64,000 nucleotides of DNA from Longimicrobiales bacterium (lineage in GTDB: Bacteria; Gemmatimonadota; Gemmatimonadetes; Longimicrobiales; Gaopeijiaceae): assembly GCA_951813395.1 (NCBI GenBank), contig OX638356.1, positions 3,484,501 to 3,548,500 of the forward strand, written 5' to 3'. The notes under the pieces were generated by a model. That model worked only from the letters and a program-made list of their open reading frames with translations, was not told where the DNA came from and made no database searches. The position numbers and the translations under genes are program-made. This document shows, piece after piece, positions 25,329 through 33,949 of this stretch (its first letter is position 1; every line of letters starts with the position of its first letter).

Positions 25329-28300
25329 CTACCGCCTTTCCGGCCTGTTTTCAGCCTCTTCCTCCTCCGCCACCATCTCCTCCGGGGCCACGGACAGCGC
25401 GTCGTGGTGCATCAGCGTGTTGAAGAGCAGCGCGTACGAGCCGTGGGTGTGGGACCGCCAGAACGGATTGAACGAGAACATGACCACGTGGCCGTCGCCG
25501 AGCGGGACGTCCACCACCGCCGGTGCGTTGGCCATGAGCCGGCCGTTCCTGAGACCCCCGCTGATCAGCAAGTCACCGGGGTTGGCCGCGAACCGCATGA
25601 CGACCCGGATGTGGTCGGTCTGCGGGCCGGCCGAGAACCTTGCGCCGGGGGTCTCGTCATCATCCTCCTGTGCCTCGCGGAAGGCTTCGACGCCCGCCTC
25701 GCCCAGATCGCGGGCCCTGCCCTGCACTACATCCTGCTCGTCGGTGCCGCCGCGGCCGGTGCGCCGGGCCGTGGTGTCGCCCGGGCCGCGGTTCTGCTGG
25801 TTCGCGCCGCCCCCGCCGAAGAAGGCGGCAAATCCGCCGCCGCCACCGCCGACCCGGAACACGGGTGCCGAGTTGAATGCCACCCCGAGGTCGTCGTAGC
25901 CGTACGCGATCGGGCTGTCGTCGTCGGTGACCCGCGTGGCGAAGACGCCTCCCCGCGCCCAGAGGCCGGGTGTCTCACGGATGCTAACGCCGTCGGCCAG
26001 GCCGAAGTGGACGGGAAGCTGCGAGGCGCGCGCCATCGTGACGAACACGCCGCCCGCTTCGACGAAGCGCTGCAGATGGAGTACGCCTTCGAGACCCAGG
26101 CCGCCCCGCATGTCGTCGGTCGAGGCCTGGCGCCCGATGTTGGGCGTGATCCCGGTGGCCTTCCAGGGGATCGGGTCGTCGCCTTGCAGTCCGCGCACGA
26201 GCGCCATGGCGTCGCCGCGCTGCTGTCCCATCACGATGACGTCGTACGCGTCGTGCAGCCGCGGGTCGTCGCGCACGTCGTGCACCGAGATGTAGTCGTG
26301 GGGGATTCCGTATTCGTCCAGGCCGACGCGAAGCCACCCCTCGTCCTGCGTGTTCGTCCAGGTGTGCAGGACGGCGACGCGCGGCGTGCGGGTCGGGTGG
26401 ATGGCGACTTCGAGGTCCGAGCGGGTGCGGTGGGCGGTGAAACCGTACTCGGCGCCGGCCTGGTCGAGGACCGTCGCGAGGTCGACCGCGGGGTTGTCCT
26501 CCTCGCGGATCACGAAGGTCCCCGCGCTGAACTCGCGGTCGTCGTCGGTGAAGGCGGCCTCGGCCGCGTGGATGACCAGATCGTCGTGCGCGAAGCGGAA
26601 GGCCGCCAGCGTGTTGTCGGCGTTGTAGTCGACCAGGTACGTGCCGCCGCGGCCGCCTTCGACCCCACCGGCGACCGTCACCGACTCCACGAGCGTCATC
26701 TCGGCGTCGAGAATCGCGGTGTCCTCGATGCGCACGGTCTGCGCGTTGAAGAGCGGACCGACGGTCCACCCGACATCGTCATAGGGGCGCGGGTCGTCGG
26801 GGTTGTAGTACTGCTTGTCAAGGAGCATGTCCGCACCCCGCGAGAAGGGCTGGTCCATGCGAACGACGTAGCTGCCCTCGGGGAAGACGGTCTCGCCGAT
26901 TTCGATGTCCTCGTCGGCACGGTGCACCTCGAAGGCGTGGTCGGCCATGAGCCCGAGCAGCCGCGCCTGCTGGCCGGGGCGCGGGTCGTCGGCCGGCAGC
27001 ACGTAGGCGGCGGGGCCCTCGTTGCTTGCCTTCGCGATCGACCGCTGTGACTTCGTGTAGAAGTTGCGCAGGAACTCGTCGCGGTTGGTGGCGACCTCGT
27101 GCATCGCGATGAGAACCGCGCTCTGCTGCAGATTCACGTTGTTGCGGATCCCCCAGACCACTTCCCTCAGTGGCGTGCTCGGGCGGTGCCACTGGCGCTG
27201 CACGTTCGATCGGATGATCCGGGTCGACGCATCCCCCGCGCCCTGCGTCTCGTAGAAGCGCCCGATCGAGTTGCGCATGTGCGCGACCCACATCATGTAG
27301 TTGGCGCCCCAGCCGTCGTAGAAGTCGTGCGTGTAGACGCCCGGGACGCCGAACGCCGTCATGTCCTTCACTTCCTTGTAGGCGAGGCGGTTCCACTCGT
27401 TGATGACGATGGGATCGAGCCACGCGTTGTAGGGGCCGCGCCCGGTGGAGGTGTAGAGGTGCGACGCCGACTCGTGGTGGTCGTGGAAGACGGTGGGACG
27501 GTACTCCAGGTACGTGCTGGTGACCGCGCGAGAGAGCGCGAGGGCCTGCCCGATGTTGTCGCGGTTGTTGTCGTGCGCGACGTACTTGCCCCAGTATAGC
27601 GGCCGCGTGGGCAGGTTGGCGTCGGGATCCCTGCGCTTGCCCATGTGCAGGTCGACGACCTTCGCCCGCCCGTCCGGCTCGATGACCGGGGTCATCATGT
27701 AGATCACGCCGTCGCGGATCTCGCGGATGAAATCGCTCTCGCCGACGGCCAGCCGGTACGCCAGCTCCATGAACATCTCGGGCGACCCCGTCTCGGGCGA
27801 GTGGATCGCGCCCGCCGACCAGTAGATCGGCTTTGCGGCCGCGACGATCTCCTCGGCCTGCTCGGGCGTCGTAACGCGGGGATCGGCCAGCGCGCGGAGC
27901 GCGGCCTTGTTGGCTTCCAGCCCGGCGATCGACTCCTCCGAGCCGACCACGACCAGGATCATCTCGCGGCCTTCCTCGGAGGTGCCCATGGTGAAGACCT
28001 CGACGCGGGGCGAGGCGGCGGCCAGCGCCCGCATGTACGAGTGCACCTCTTCCGGGTAGCTGAGGATGTCGGGCGCGCCGGAGATGTGGCCGAGGTGGTC
28101 GAGCGGCGTGGGAACCGTCTCGCTGTGCGGCAGGTGGTCGACGAGCGGCGTCGAGAAGAAGGGCTCGGTGGTGAATTCGCGGATTTGCGCCGTGTACTCC
28201 TCGTCGACGGACTGCTGGGCGGCGAGGGGCACGGCCGCGAGGGTGACCACCGCGCAGAGCGTGCCGAAGACGATTCCAGGGCGGGCTGCGGATGTGGCCG

Positions 28301-28337
28301 GGCTGGCCGGGGCTGGCGACTGACGCTGCATCGACAT
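25329..28337 (-). CDS. large exported M14-family zinc carboxypeptidase
   Basis: The 1,002-aa protein starts at an ATG preceded by GAGGA and has a signal peptide ending in VPLAAQQ. The M14 catalytic domain lies in the first 400 residues. Its zinc ligands are His and Glu in GAIHSPETGSPEM (near residue 180) and a later His in TVFHDHHESASHLY. The rest is far longer than a classical carboxypeptidase. It includes a beta-rich middle and a glutamine-amidotransferase-like region (IHPTRTPRVAVLHTW, YDVIVMGQQRGD) interrupted by a Gly-rich low-complexity stretch (RVGGGGGGFAAFFGGGG). The end resembles other gemmatimonad M14 proteins (FSFNPFWRSHTHGSYALLFN). It should trim peptides in the periplasm or outside the cell. 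Confidence 0.85.
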   Translation of the reverse strand: MSMQRQSPAPASPATSAARPGIVFGTLCAVVTLAAVPLAAQQSVDEEYTAQIREFTTEPFFSTPLVDHLPHSETVPTPLDHLGHISGAPDILSYPEEVHSYMRALAAASPRVEVFTMGTSEEGREMILVVVGSEESIAGLEANKAALRALADPRVTTPEQAEEIVAAAKPIYWSAGAIHSPETGSPEMFMELAYRLAVGESDFIREIRDGVIYMMTPVIEPDGRAKVVDLHMGKRRDPDANLPTRPLYWGKYVAHDNNRDNIGQALALSRAVTSTYLEYRPTVFHDHHESASHLYTSTGRGPYNAWLDPIVINEWNRLAYKEVKDMTAFGVPGVYTHDFYDGWGANYMMWVAHMRNSIGRFYETQGAGDASTRIIRSNVQRQWHRPSTPLREVVWGIRNNVNLQQSAVLIAMHEVATNRDEFLRNFYTKSQRSIAKASNEGPAAYVLPADDPRPGQQARLLGLMADHAFEVHRADEDIEIGETVFPEGSYVVRMDQPFSRGADMLLDKQYYNPDDPRPYDDVGWTVGPLFNAQTVRIEDTAILDAEMTLVESVTVAGGVEGGRGGTYLVDYNADNTLAAFRFAHDDLVIHAAEAAFTDDDREFSAGTFVIREEDNPAVDLATVLDQAGAEYGFTAHRTRSDLEVAIHPTRTPRVAVLHTWTNTQDEGWLRVGLDEYGIPHDYISVHDVRDDPRLHDAYDVIVMGQQRGDAMALVRGLQGDDPIPWKATGITPNIGRQASTDDMRGGLGLEGVLHLQRFVEAGGVFVTMARASQLPVHFGLADGVSIRETPGLWARGGVFATRVTDDDSPIAYGYDDLGVAFNSAPVFRVGGGGGGFAAFFGGGGANQQNRGPGDTTARRTGRGGTDEQDVVQGRARDLGEAGVEAFREAQEDDDETPGARFSAGPQTDHIRVVMRFAANPGDLLISGGLRNGRLMANAPAVVDVPLGDGHVVMFSFNPFWRSHTHGSYALLFNTLMHHDALSVAPEEMVAEEEEAENRPERR

Positions 28338-28472
28338 CGTGTGGTCCTCGGGTGGTGGGCGCGGAATCCGCCGCGACGGTGCCAATCTCACTTCCGGGAA
28401 GCGGTGGAAGCATCCTCCATTGTTCCCTGCGAGGCGCCGGTCGGCAAGCGCGACCCCCCGGCACGCTGGGCA

Positions 28473-28499
28473 ATAGCACTATGCTATCATATTGCTATC
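28473..28499 (-). promoter_or_regulatory. AT-rich promoter/operator of the M14 gene
   Basis: In an otherwise GC-rich region this stretch has the palindrome ATAGCA-CTA-TGCTAT (28473-28487) followed by another TGCTATC (28493-28499), so the half-site occurs three times in 27 bases. It lies about 135 bases upstream of the M14 start, just past the end of the upstream propeller gene. On the minus strand it offers a TATGAT -10 box. Regulator unknown. Confidence 0.4.
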
Positions 28500-28500
28500 G

Positions 28501-29691
28501 TCAATTGGCCCGTTCGAGTCTCCACACGTCGACGTGGTCGAGATCGAGGTTGTCCTGGCGGATCGTGGCGAGGTATTCCCCGCGGAAAACGGGGACCGTG
28601 CGCTCCTTGTAGGGAACCGCGGGAACGCTGCCGAGCAGTCTGCCTTCGGCGTCGAAGAACTCCCAGAGATTGCCGGCGCTGCGGATCACCTCGACCCACA
28701 GCTTGCCGTCGGGGGCGACGAAGATCTCTTCAACGAAGGGCTTGCGGTCCGGCCGGGTGAAGGTCCGGGGGTTGCAGGAGGCGTTGGGAAACCGTTCCCG
28801 GAACAGGTCGTACTCCTCGCTGCTTCCGTCAGCCCATTCCTTGTCGGAAACCGGCTCGGCCGGCAGTGTGCGCTCGATGATCCGCAGGGTGTCGCCGGCT
28901 GCGGTGACGGCGATCCGGTAGAAGTATCCCCACGCGGAGTAGACGACGCCGCCCGAACCCGGGTGCTGCACGGACTTCGGAGCGAATGGCGCCCCAAAGA
29001 AGCCGAACGCCCCTTCGCCCTCGCAGAGAATGGGCCGGATCGCGCCGGGAGAGGGAGCCACCGGATTGCGCGGCCCGGGCACGGTGTCGCCCGTGTCTCC
29101 GCCTCCGTGATGGCCCACCCACACCACTTCACGCTCGCGACCGTACGCGAAGCGGAAGACCTCGTTCATGCCAACCGGGTAGAAGCGGATGAATGCCGGC
29201 GAGCCGGAGAACCCCGCCATCACCGTCCTTCTCTGGCCGAGCCACTCCCCCTCGGCCGAGAATTCGCCGATGCGGCCCAGGCGCGGGTCCAGAGTGAGAA
29301 GCCTGTCCCCCACCCAGGCGAGCGAATAGAGACTCCTGAACTCGCCCGGTCCTTCACCCTCCCGGCCAAAAGTCCGCCGATGCGCCCCGTCGAGACCGAA
29401 CACCCGCACCTCGCTGTTGTGTTCGTCCGCGATGAACACGGTCTCACCGGGGCCGAAGGCCACCGCGCTGACCCGGCCGAATTCGTCGGGAGCGTCCTGG
29501 TCCGTGAGCGTCGCCGGCCCGAAGGAGGTAACCGGCACAAGACGCCACTCGGGTGCGGTTCCGGCGTTGGTGACGTGGATGACGCCGGCGATGGTGTCGA
29601 GGGTGGTTGTGAGGGTGCTGGTCTCGGCGTCGGTCCCGTTCTGCGCGCAGCCGGCGGTCAGGGAGGCCGTGAGCAAGCAGATTCCTCGCAC
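28501..29691 (-). CDS. 6-bladed beta-propeller lipoprotein
   Basis: The 396-aa protein starts at a GTG three bases after the upstream gene's stop. A lipoprotein signal (LLTASLTAGCAQ) is followed by repeated propeller blades such as FIADEHNSEVRVFGLDGAHR and GEGPGEFRSLYSLAWVGDRL, the pattern of 6-bladed propeller lipoproteins (6-bladed NHL-like). The C-terminal blades (ELFVAPDG-type: EEIFVAPDGKLWVEVIRSAG) end in VDVWRLERAN. It is the closest paralogue in the window of the IS-split gene at 34650-37232. Such proteins probably bind ligands or partners at the outer membrane. It is the last gene of the run that includes the ECF sigma module. Confidence 0.8.
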   Translation of the reverse strand: MRGICLLTASLTAGCAQNGTDAETSTLTTTLDTIAGVIHVTNAGTAPEWRLVPVTSFGPATLTDQDAPDEFGRVSAVAFGPGETVFIADEHNSEVRVFGLDGAHRRTFGREGEGPGEFRSLYSLAWVGDRLLTLDPRLGRIGEFSAEGEWLGQRRTVMAGFSGSPAFIRFYPVGMNEVFRFAYGREREVVWVGHHGGGDTGDTVPGPRNPVAPSPGAIRPILCEGEGAFGFFGAPFAPKSVQHPGSGGVVYSAWGYFYRIAVTAAGDTLRIIERTLPAEPVSDKEWADGSSEEYDLFRERFPNASCNPRTFTRPDRKPFVEEIFVAPDGKLWVEVIRSAGNLWEFFDAEGRLLGSVPAVPYKERTVPVFRGEYLATIRQDNLDLDHVDVWRLERAN

Positions 29692-29694
29692 CAG

Positions 29695-30987
29695 TCAGTC
29701 CCCCGCACGCGCGGCATCGTCCACCTCGATCCGGTAACGGACCACCCGCTCGACCCCCAACTCATCCCTGGCCACCGCCCAGACGTAGTCGCCGTCGAAG
29801 ACAGGTTTCGGGGACGCGGAAAACTCATCCGGTGGTACCACCACGCCCAGATAGGTCCCGTCGGATTCGAACACGTCGTAGCGTATCGATGTACGCCAGG
29901 TGACGGGATCCGAAAAGGGATTCTCCGGGTCGTAGTCCTCGTTTTCCACGCGCTGCCCTTCGGTTGACAACCTCACCAGGATTCGGCCATCCCGGCCGAC
30001 GAGCAGATCCTGGAAGACCGGTTTGTGGTCCGGGATCCGCGACCCGTCCCAAGTCCAGCCCGGCACACTGAACCGTATCATCCTGACGAGGGATTCGCGC
30101 TCATGGTCGCGCTCTCCGTCCGACACGGGCACCGGGTCGTAGTTGCGTTCGATTCGGAGCACCCCTTCGTCACGCCCGAGGTCGACCCTGTAGTCCGACG
30201 AGAGACCGGTCAGGAAATGACCGCCGGGGTGCACCGCCCAGAAGAATCCGTGTGTGAACGGCACGCGAGCGGTCACCGAAGAACTGGACTCCCCGGTGGT
30301 CTGCTCGGCCCTGACCGTGAATTGCTCGTAGTCCATGGAGGGTTCGGGAAGCGTGTCCAGATGTGTGCCGTCGGATCCGAGTACGATGACGACGTCTTCT
30401 CTCGACTGGTCGCTCGTCAACAGGAACGTTCGTCCGCGCACATCGGTGTACAGGGGGGCACCAGCCCGGTAGTGGTTGCCGGAATTGTACTCCCACTCTT
30501 CCGTCTGGCCTGTAACCGGGTCGAATAGCTGCACCCGCATGTTGCCTGGATCCCGCACGGCCAACCGCCCGTCCGGGAAGACGGCGATGGCCTCTGCACG
30601 GTCGAACTCGCCGGGGCCCTCGCCTCTTCCACCCAGAGTCCGCACGTACGTCCCGACGGCGTCGAAGACACGGACGTGCTGCGCCTGCTCGTCGAAGACG
30701 TAGACGTTGCGGTCATTGTCGACCGCAAGGGACCAGATCCGTCCGAACAGATACTCGTCGGGTCCTTCCAGCTCACCGATCGACACTTCCGGCACAAGTG
30801 TCGCCTCGGAACCCCAAACACTTCCCGACAGCGTGCGCACGATGGTGGTGTCGCCGATCGTCTCGATCTCGACACTCGGCCCGCCGGGCGAGGCGCCGGA
30901 GCCACAGGCGACGGCGCCGAGTGAGGTTGCGGTGAGGAGTAGCGTCAGGCGGGCGGGCGTGCTTCGGCGCACGGTTGCGGCACTCAT
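29695..30987 (-). CDS. 6-bladed beta-propeller lipoprotein
   Basis: The protein is 430 aa with a lipoprotein signal ending in LGAVACGSG. Propeller blades include NDRNVYVFDEQAQHVRVFDA, GTYVRTLGGRGEGPGEFDRA and RLAVRDPGNMRVQLFDP, the GEGPGEF hallmark of this family. The C-terminal half contains KPVFQDLLVGRDGRILVRLS and ends in Arg-rich strands. It lies one base after the stop of the secretin-like gene and three bases before the next propeller gene, so it belongs to the sigma-factor operon. A specific ligand cannot be inferred. Confidence 0.8.
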   Translation of the reverse strand: MSAATVRRSTPARLTLLLTATSLGAVACGSGASPGGPSVEIETIGDTTIVRTLSGSVWGSEATLVPEVSIGELEGPDEYLFGRIWSLAVDNDRNVYVFDEQAQHVRVFDAVGTYVRTLGGRGEGPGEFDRAEAIAVFPDGRLAVRDPGNMRVQLFDPVTGQTEEWEYNSGNHYRAGAPLYTDVRGRTFLLTSDQSREDVVIVLGSDGTHLDTLPEPSMDYEQFTVRAEQTTGESSSSVTARVPFTHGFFWAVHPGGHFLTGLSSDYRVDLGRDEGVLRIERNYDPVPVSDGERDHERESLVRMIRFSVPGWTWDGSRIPDHKPVFQDLLVGRDGRILVRLSTEGQRVENEDYDPENPFSDPVTWRTSIRYDVFESDGTYLGVVVPPDEFSASPKPVFDGDYVWAVARDELGVERVVRYRIEVDDAARAGD

Positions 30988-30988
30988 G

Positions 30989-31570
30989 CTACGGATCGAT
31001 CCTGGGCGTCACGACAAGGATGAGCACGGGTTCGTCGGCGGTCCGGCGGGCCGATCCCAGCACCACTCTCTGGCCATCGCGCATGGTGACCGAGGCTTCG
31101 AGAAGGGGGGGCCGTTCGTTGGCAAACAGGATCTCTCCCGTTGGCCGTGTGGTTTCGTCAGAGAGGGTCACCTCGGCGCGAACGGTTTCCACGGAACGCC
31201 CCGAGCTGTACACCCTGGCCCGGATCGTCATCGGTTCTTCCAGGTCGTTCGACACGATTCTCTGCGAACCGTCGCCGACCGCGAACCTCCCCGAGGAATT
31301 GCTTATCAGACCGACGTTGAATACCGAAGTCGAAAGCAGCCGGTACCCCCTGAAGTTGAACAGTTTCCTGAGCTCGCTCACGACGTCGCTGATTTCCGGA
31401 TCCTGATCCGTGAAGCCATCCGCCTGGACCAGGTGAAAGGTGAGCAGCACGTTACGGATATCCTGCCCGTAAGCCTCGCTCTCCTGCGCGCTTGCGACTC
31501 CCGCGAGAGCTCCCAGCGCCAATGCAGCAATCAGCGCACATCGATTACTTCTCTTCACCATCTCGGTCAT
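30989..31570 (-). CDS. exported secretin-like protein of the ECF operon, unrecognised family
   Basis: The 193-aa protein has a signal peptide (LIAALALGALAGVASAQ). The mature part begins with a strand-helix unit (DIRNVLLTFHLVQADG, EISDVVSELRKLFNFRGYRL) resembling a secretin N-domain. It ends with beta-strands VTMRDGQRVVLGSARR and VLILVVTPRIDP, and the VTPRI ending is reminiscent of secretins, but it is far too short to form a pore. The start overlaps the anti-sigma stop as TGATG. Its position between the anti-sigma gene and two propeller lipoproteins suggests that it is part of, or controlled by, the ECF pathway. Function unknown. Confidence 0.65.
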   Translation of the reverse strand: MTEMVKRSNRCALIAALALGALAGVASAQESEAYGQDIRNVLLTFHLVQADGFTDQDPEISDVVSELRKLFNFRGYRLLSTSVFNVGLISNSSGRFAVGDGSQRIVSNDLEEPMTIRARVYSSGRSVETVRAEVTLSDETTRPTGEILFANERPPLLEASVTMRDGQRVVLGSARRTADEPVLILVVTPRIDP

Positions 31571-31929
31571 CAGTCGCTCTCCTTTGCGTTGAGCAGCCAT
31601 ACCACGGCTATGTCGGGATTGTTTGTGGGAAAGACCACGAAGGGCCTGTCGGCCTCCACGTCCATCTCCGCCATCATGCTCGGTGCGCGCGGTGCGCCTG
31701 CGGAAGTGACGGGTCCGTGGCTCTCGTCGATTCCTCCGCCACGCGCCAGGATCAATGCCGCGACGACCGCGGCGGCAGCGAGCGGCCCCAGGGTCCACCA
31801 CCTGCGGGCGCGCCATCGACGGGCAGGCAGGCCCTCGCCATGCGTCGCAGCCGGGAGCCCTTCGCCGATCTGCCCCGCCATCGCCGCCAGCACCGCATCC
31901 ATATTCCGTTCGTCACGATGATCCCTCAT
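31570..31929 (-). CDS. probable anti-sigma factor, single membrane span
   Basis: This 119-aa protein follows the ECF sigma gene with a four-base ATGA overlap, the usual arrangement for a cognate anti-sigma factor. It has a short charged N-terminal part (MRDHRDERNMDAVLAAM), one transmembrane helix (WWTLGPLAAAAVVAALILA) and a small periplasmic domain with FVVFPTNNPDIAVVWLLN. It lacks the HxxxCxxC zinc motif of ZAS-type anti-sigmas. The FVVFPTNNPDIAVVWLL segment is typical of a small group of gemmatimonad proteins encoded beside ECF factors. Role inferred from position and topology. Confidence 0.7.
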   Translation of the reverse strand: MRDHRDERNMDAVLAAMAGQIGEGLPAATHGEGLPARRWRARRWWTLGPLAAAAVVAALILARGGGIDESHGPVTSAGAPRAPSMMAEMDVEADRPFVVFPTNNPDIAVVWLLNAKESD

Positions 31930-32507
31930 CCCCCCACCCCTCCATATCCCTGGCCCCGGGCCAGCATCTCCCTGCGCATCGTGCGCCGAGCGCGCAGCAG
32001 GTGCACCCGCACCGTGTTCGCGTTCATCTCCAGCATCTGTGCCGCTTCCCTGGGCTTCAGTCCCTGCAGGTCCACAAGGTCGAAGACCTCCCGCTGCCTC
32101 AGGGACAGCTCCCCAAGCAGCGTCCGAATCAGCCGCAATGTTCTCTTCATCTCCATGTCGTCCAGCGGATCCTCGAGCCGGGGCGCCGCTGCCCGGGCCA
32201 GCCGCCCCAGCTTGTCGGCCAGCCTCCGGTCCTGCCCCCGTCTGCGCAGATGATCCAGGCTGGCGTTTCGGGTGATGCGGTAGACCCAGCTGGTAACCTT
32301 CGACCGACCATCGAAGTCCTCCATCGATTCCGCCATTTTCATCAACACGAACTGCGCAACGTCCTCCGCGTCGTCGGGATCACCGGTAATGACCAGCGCC
32401 CAACGGCAGATCAGGGGGCGGAGGGCACCCGCCAGCCTTCCAAGCGCCTCCCGTTCTCCCTTCCTGGCCCTTTCGGCCAACTCCAAGGTCTCTCGGTCGG
32501 AGAGCAT
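31926..32507 (-). CDS. ECF-type RNA polymerase sigma factor
   Basis: The 193-aa protein is an extracytoplasmic-function sigma factor. Region 2 is in GDPDDAEDVAQFVLMKMAE and KVTSWVYRITRNASLDHLRR, which bind core polymerase and the -10 element. Region 4 is in LSLRQREVFDLVDLQGLKPR with the helix-turn-helix EAAQMLEMNANTVRVHLLRA, which reads the -35 element. An Arg-rich linker with a predicted acidic patch (RLEDPLDDMEMKRTL) joins them. It overlaps the anti-sigma gene and probably turns on the downstream secretin-like and propeller genes, perhaps its own operon too. The signal is unknown. Confidence 0.92.
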   Translation of the reverse strand: MLSDRETLELAERARKGEREALGRLAGALRPLICRWALVITGDPDDAEDVAQFVLMKMAESMEDFDGRSKVTSWVYRITRNASLDHLRRRGQDRRLADKLGRLARAAAPRLEDPLDDMEMKRTLRLIRTLLGELSLRQREVFDLVDLQGLKPREAAQMLEMNANTVRVHLLRARRTMRREMLARGQGYGGVGG

Positions 32508-32588
32508 GGCGCTCTCGGTCCTTTGTCCGCTTGTGAGGGTTCGGGAGGTAGGACGATGGCAGGGGCGGGATCGTTTACCTGAACGCGT

Positions 32589-33803
32589 TTAGCCCGCGGC
32601 GCGGTCCAGTGGCCAGAGGTGCACCCGTTCGACGCCGAGTGCGTCGGTCATGCCGCCCAGAATGTAGTCCTCGCCGATTTCGAACACCTCGGCGTCGCGC
32701 GGCGTCTCGACAAATCCCTGAACGCGCCCGTCCGCGTCGAAGACCGTCCAGATGTTCTCAACCTGCTCCGGGAACCTGTATTCCCGAACCCAGAGGTAGC
32801 CGCGGGGATCGGACAGCAGCGCCGCAAACGCGGGATAGAACTCCACGAGCGTCATTCCCGCGGCGAGCCCACGAAGCCTTTCTTGATCTTCCTCCGATCT
32901 GTCGGCCCAGCTGTCTGCGAGCCAGGCGTCCAGCTCGCCCTGCGTCGGTGCGCGCAATTCATGTTCACGCCGGACGATCTTCGCCAGGTTGCCGTCCCTG
33001 TCCCAGGCCCGGATCTCGTAGCGGTCGTTCGCGGTAACGACGGCCAGCGGGCCCCACACCGTCGCGAGGACCGACCGGCCGAACGGGTGAGGTCGCGCAC
33101 TCGGACTGGTGGCCGAGAAGAACCACTCGTCTCCGGCCCGGGTTCCCAGAGAGGCGTGAATCTCTCCCGTGGGCATCACGATGGCGAACTCGGCATCCTG
33201 TCGCTTAAGCGTCGAGCCGCCGGCCCCGAATTGCATCCCGACCGGCAGGCCGGGCTTCGCCAGGATCTCGCCGCCCGGCATGAGTCCAAGCAGCGAGAAG
33301 CGTGCTCCTCCCAGCGTTGCGTTGCGTCCATGGTTGCCGTCCGCATCGAAGATCACGACCTGTCCGCGCCACCATGAGGCGCCGGCAATCGAGTCCCCCG
33401 GCCATGCGCTGACGGCCTCGGGATCGAACTGGGCGAATTCACCCGGCCCCTCGCCGACCCCTCCCCAACTGTCCAGGTGCCCACCGTCCCCCGAGAACAC
33501 CCGCAACTCCGAGGTCCCGGCGTTGGCGACCACAATCCTGCCGTCAGACAGCCGGGTGGCGTCGTCGACTCCGTACAGCTGGTACGCCTCGTCGCCCTCC
33601 CGACGGCCAATGGACACGGCCGGGGCTGCGCCGACCCGCCAATCCAGCCGTGACCCCGTGGCGGGCCGCGCGTTCTCGACGATCGTGACGCCTGCGCTGT
33701 CGCGGACCTCGGACCGGAGTGCGGGTCCGGAATAGCTCCCGGTGTCGCAGGCGGTGAAAAGCACGACCAGCAGTCCCGCCAGGCGAATTCGCGACTCTCT
33801 CAT
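32589..33803 (-). CDS. 6-bladed beta-propeller lipoprotein
   Basis: The 404-aa protein has a lipoprotein signal ending in LLVVLFTACDTG. The N-terminal strand has the typical DSAGVTIVENARP motif of 6-bladed propeller lipoproteins of this group. Blades follow: GRIVVANAGTSELRVFSGDG with GHLDSWGGVGEGPGEFAQFD, and in the C-terminal half LLSDPRGYLWVREYRFPEQ and WTVFDADGRVQGFVETP. It lies upstream of the sigma-factor gene on the same strand with an 81-base gap, so it could be its own unit or the head of the operon. Confidence 0.8.
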   Translation of the reverse strand: MRESRIRLAGLLVVLFTACDTGSYSGPALRSEVRDSAGVTIVENARPATGSRLDWRVGAAPAVSIGRREGDEAYQLYGVDDATRLSDGRIVVANAGTSELRVFSGDGGHLDSWGGVGEGPGEFAQFDPEAVSAWPGDSIAGASWWRGQVVIFDADGNHGRNATLGGARFSLLGLMPGGEILAKPGLPVGMQFGAGGSTLKRQDAEFAIVMPTGEIHASLGTRAGDEWFFSATSPSARPHPFGRSVLATVWGPLAVVTANDRYEIRAWDRDGNLAKIVRREHELRAPTQGELDAWLADSWADRSEEDQERLRGLAAGMTLVEFYPAFAALLSDPRGYLWVREYRFPEQVENIWTVFDADGRVQGFVETPRDAEVFEIGEDYILGGMTDALGVERVHLWPLDRAAG

Positions 33804-33881
33804 CGGATCCTCGTTTCATGGCGCCGCGAGGCGTTCAGCGGCTGGTGTCGACACTTGCCAGACACACCGTGACCGCCCTGC

Positions 33882-33929
33882 GGTTGCTCGGTGGCAACCT
33901 TTTGAGCGCACCCCGAGTATCATTATGGT
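33882..33929 (+). promoter_or_regulatory. promoter and inverted repeat upstream of the lipase-like gene
   Basis: An inverted repeat GGTTGC-N6-GCAACC (33882-33899) sits just before a likely promoter: TTGAGC (33902-33907), 16 bases, TATGGT (33924-33929). This is about 20 bases before the ATG of the alpha/beta hydrolase gene, after a ribosome-binding site AGAGG. The repeat could be an operator. Confidence 0.4.
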
Positions 33930-33949
33930 GTGTTCAAGAGGTAAGTGTC

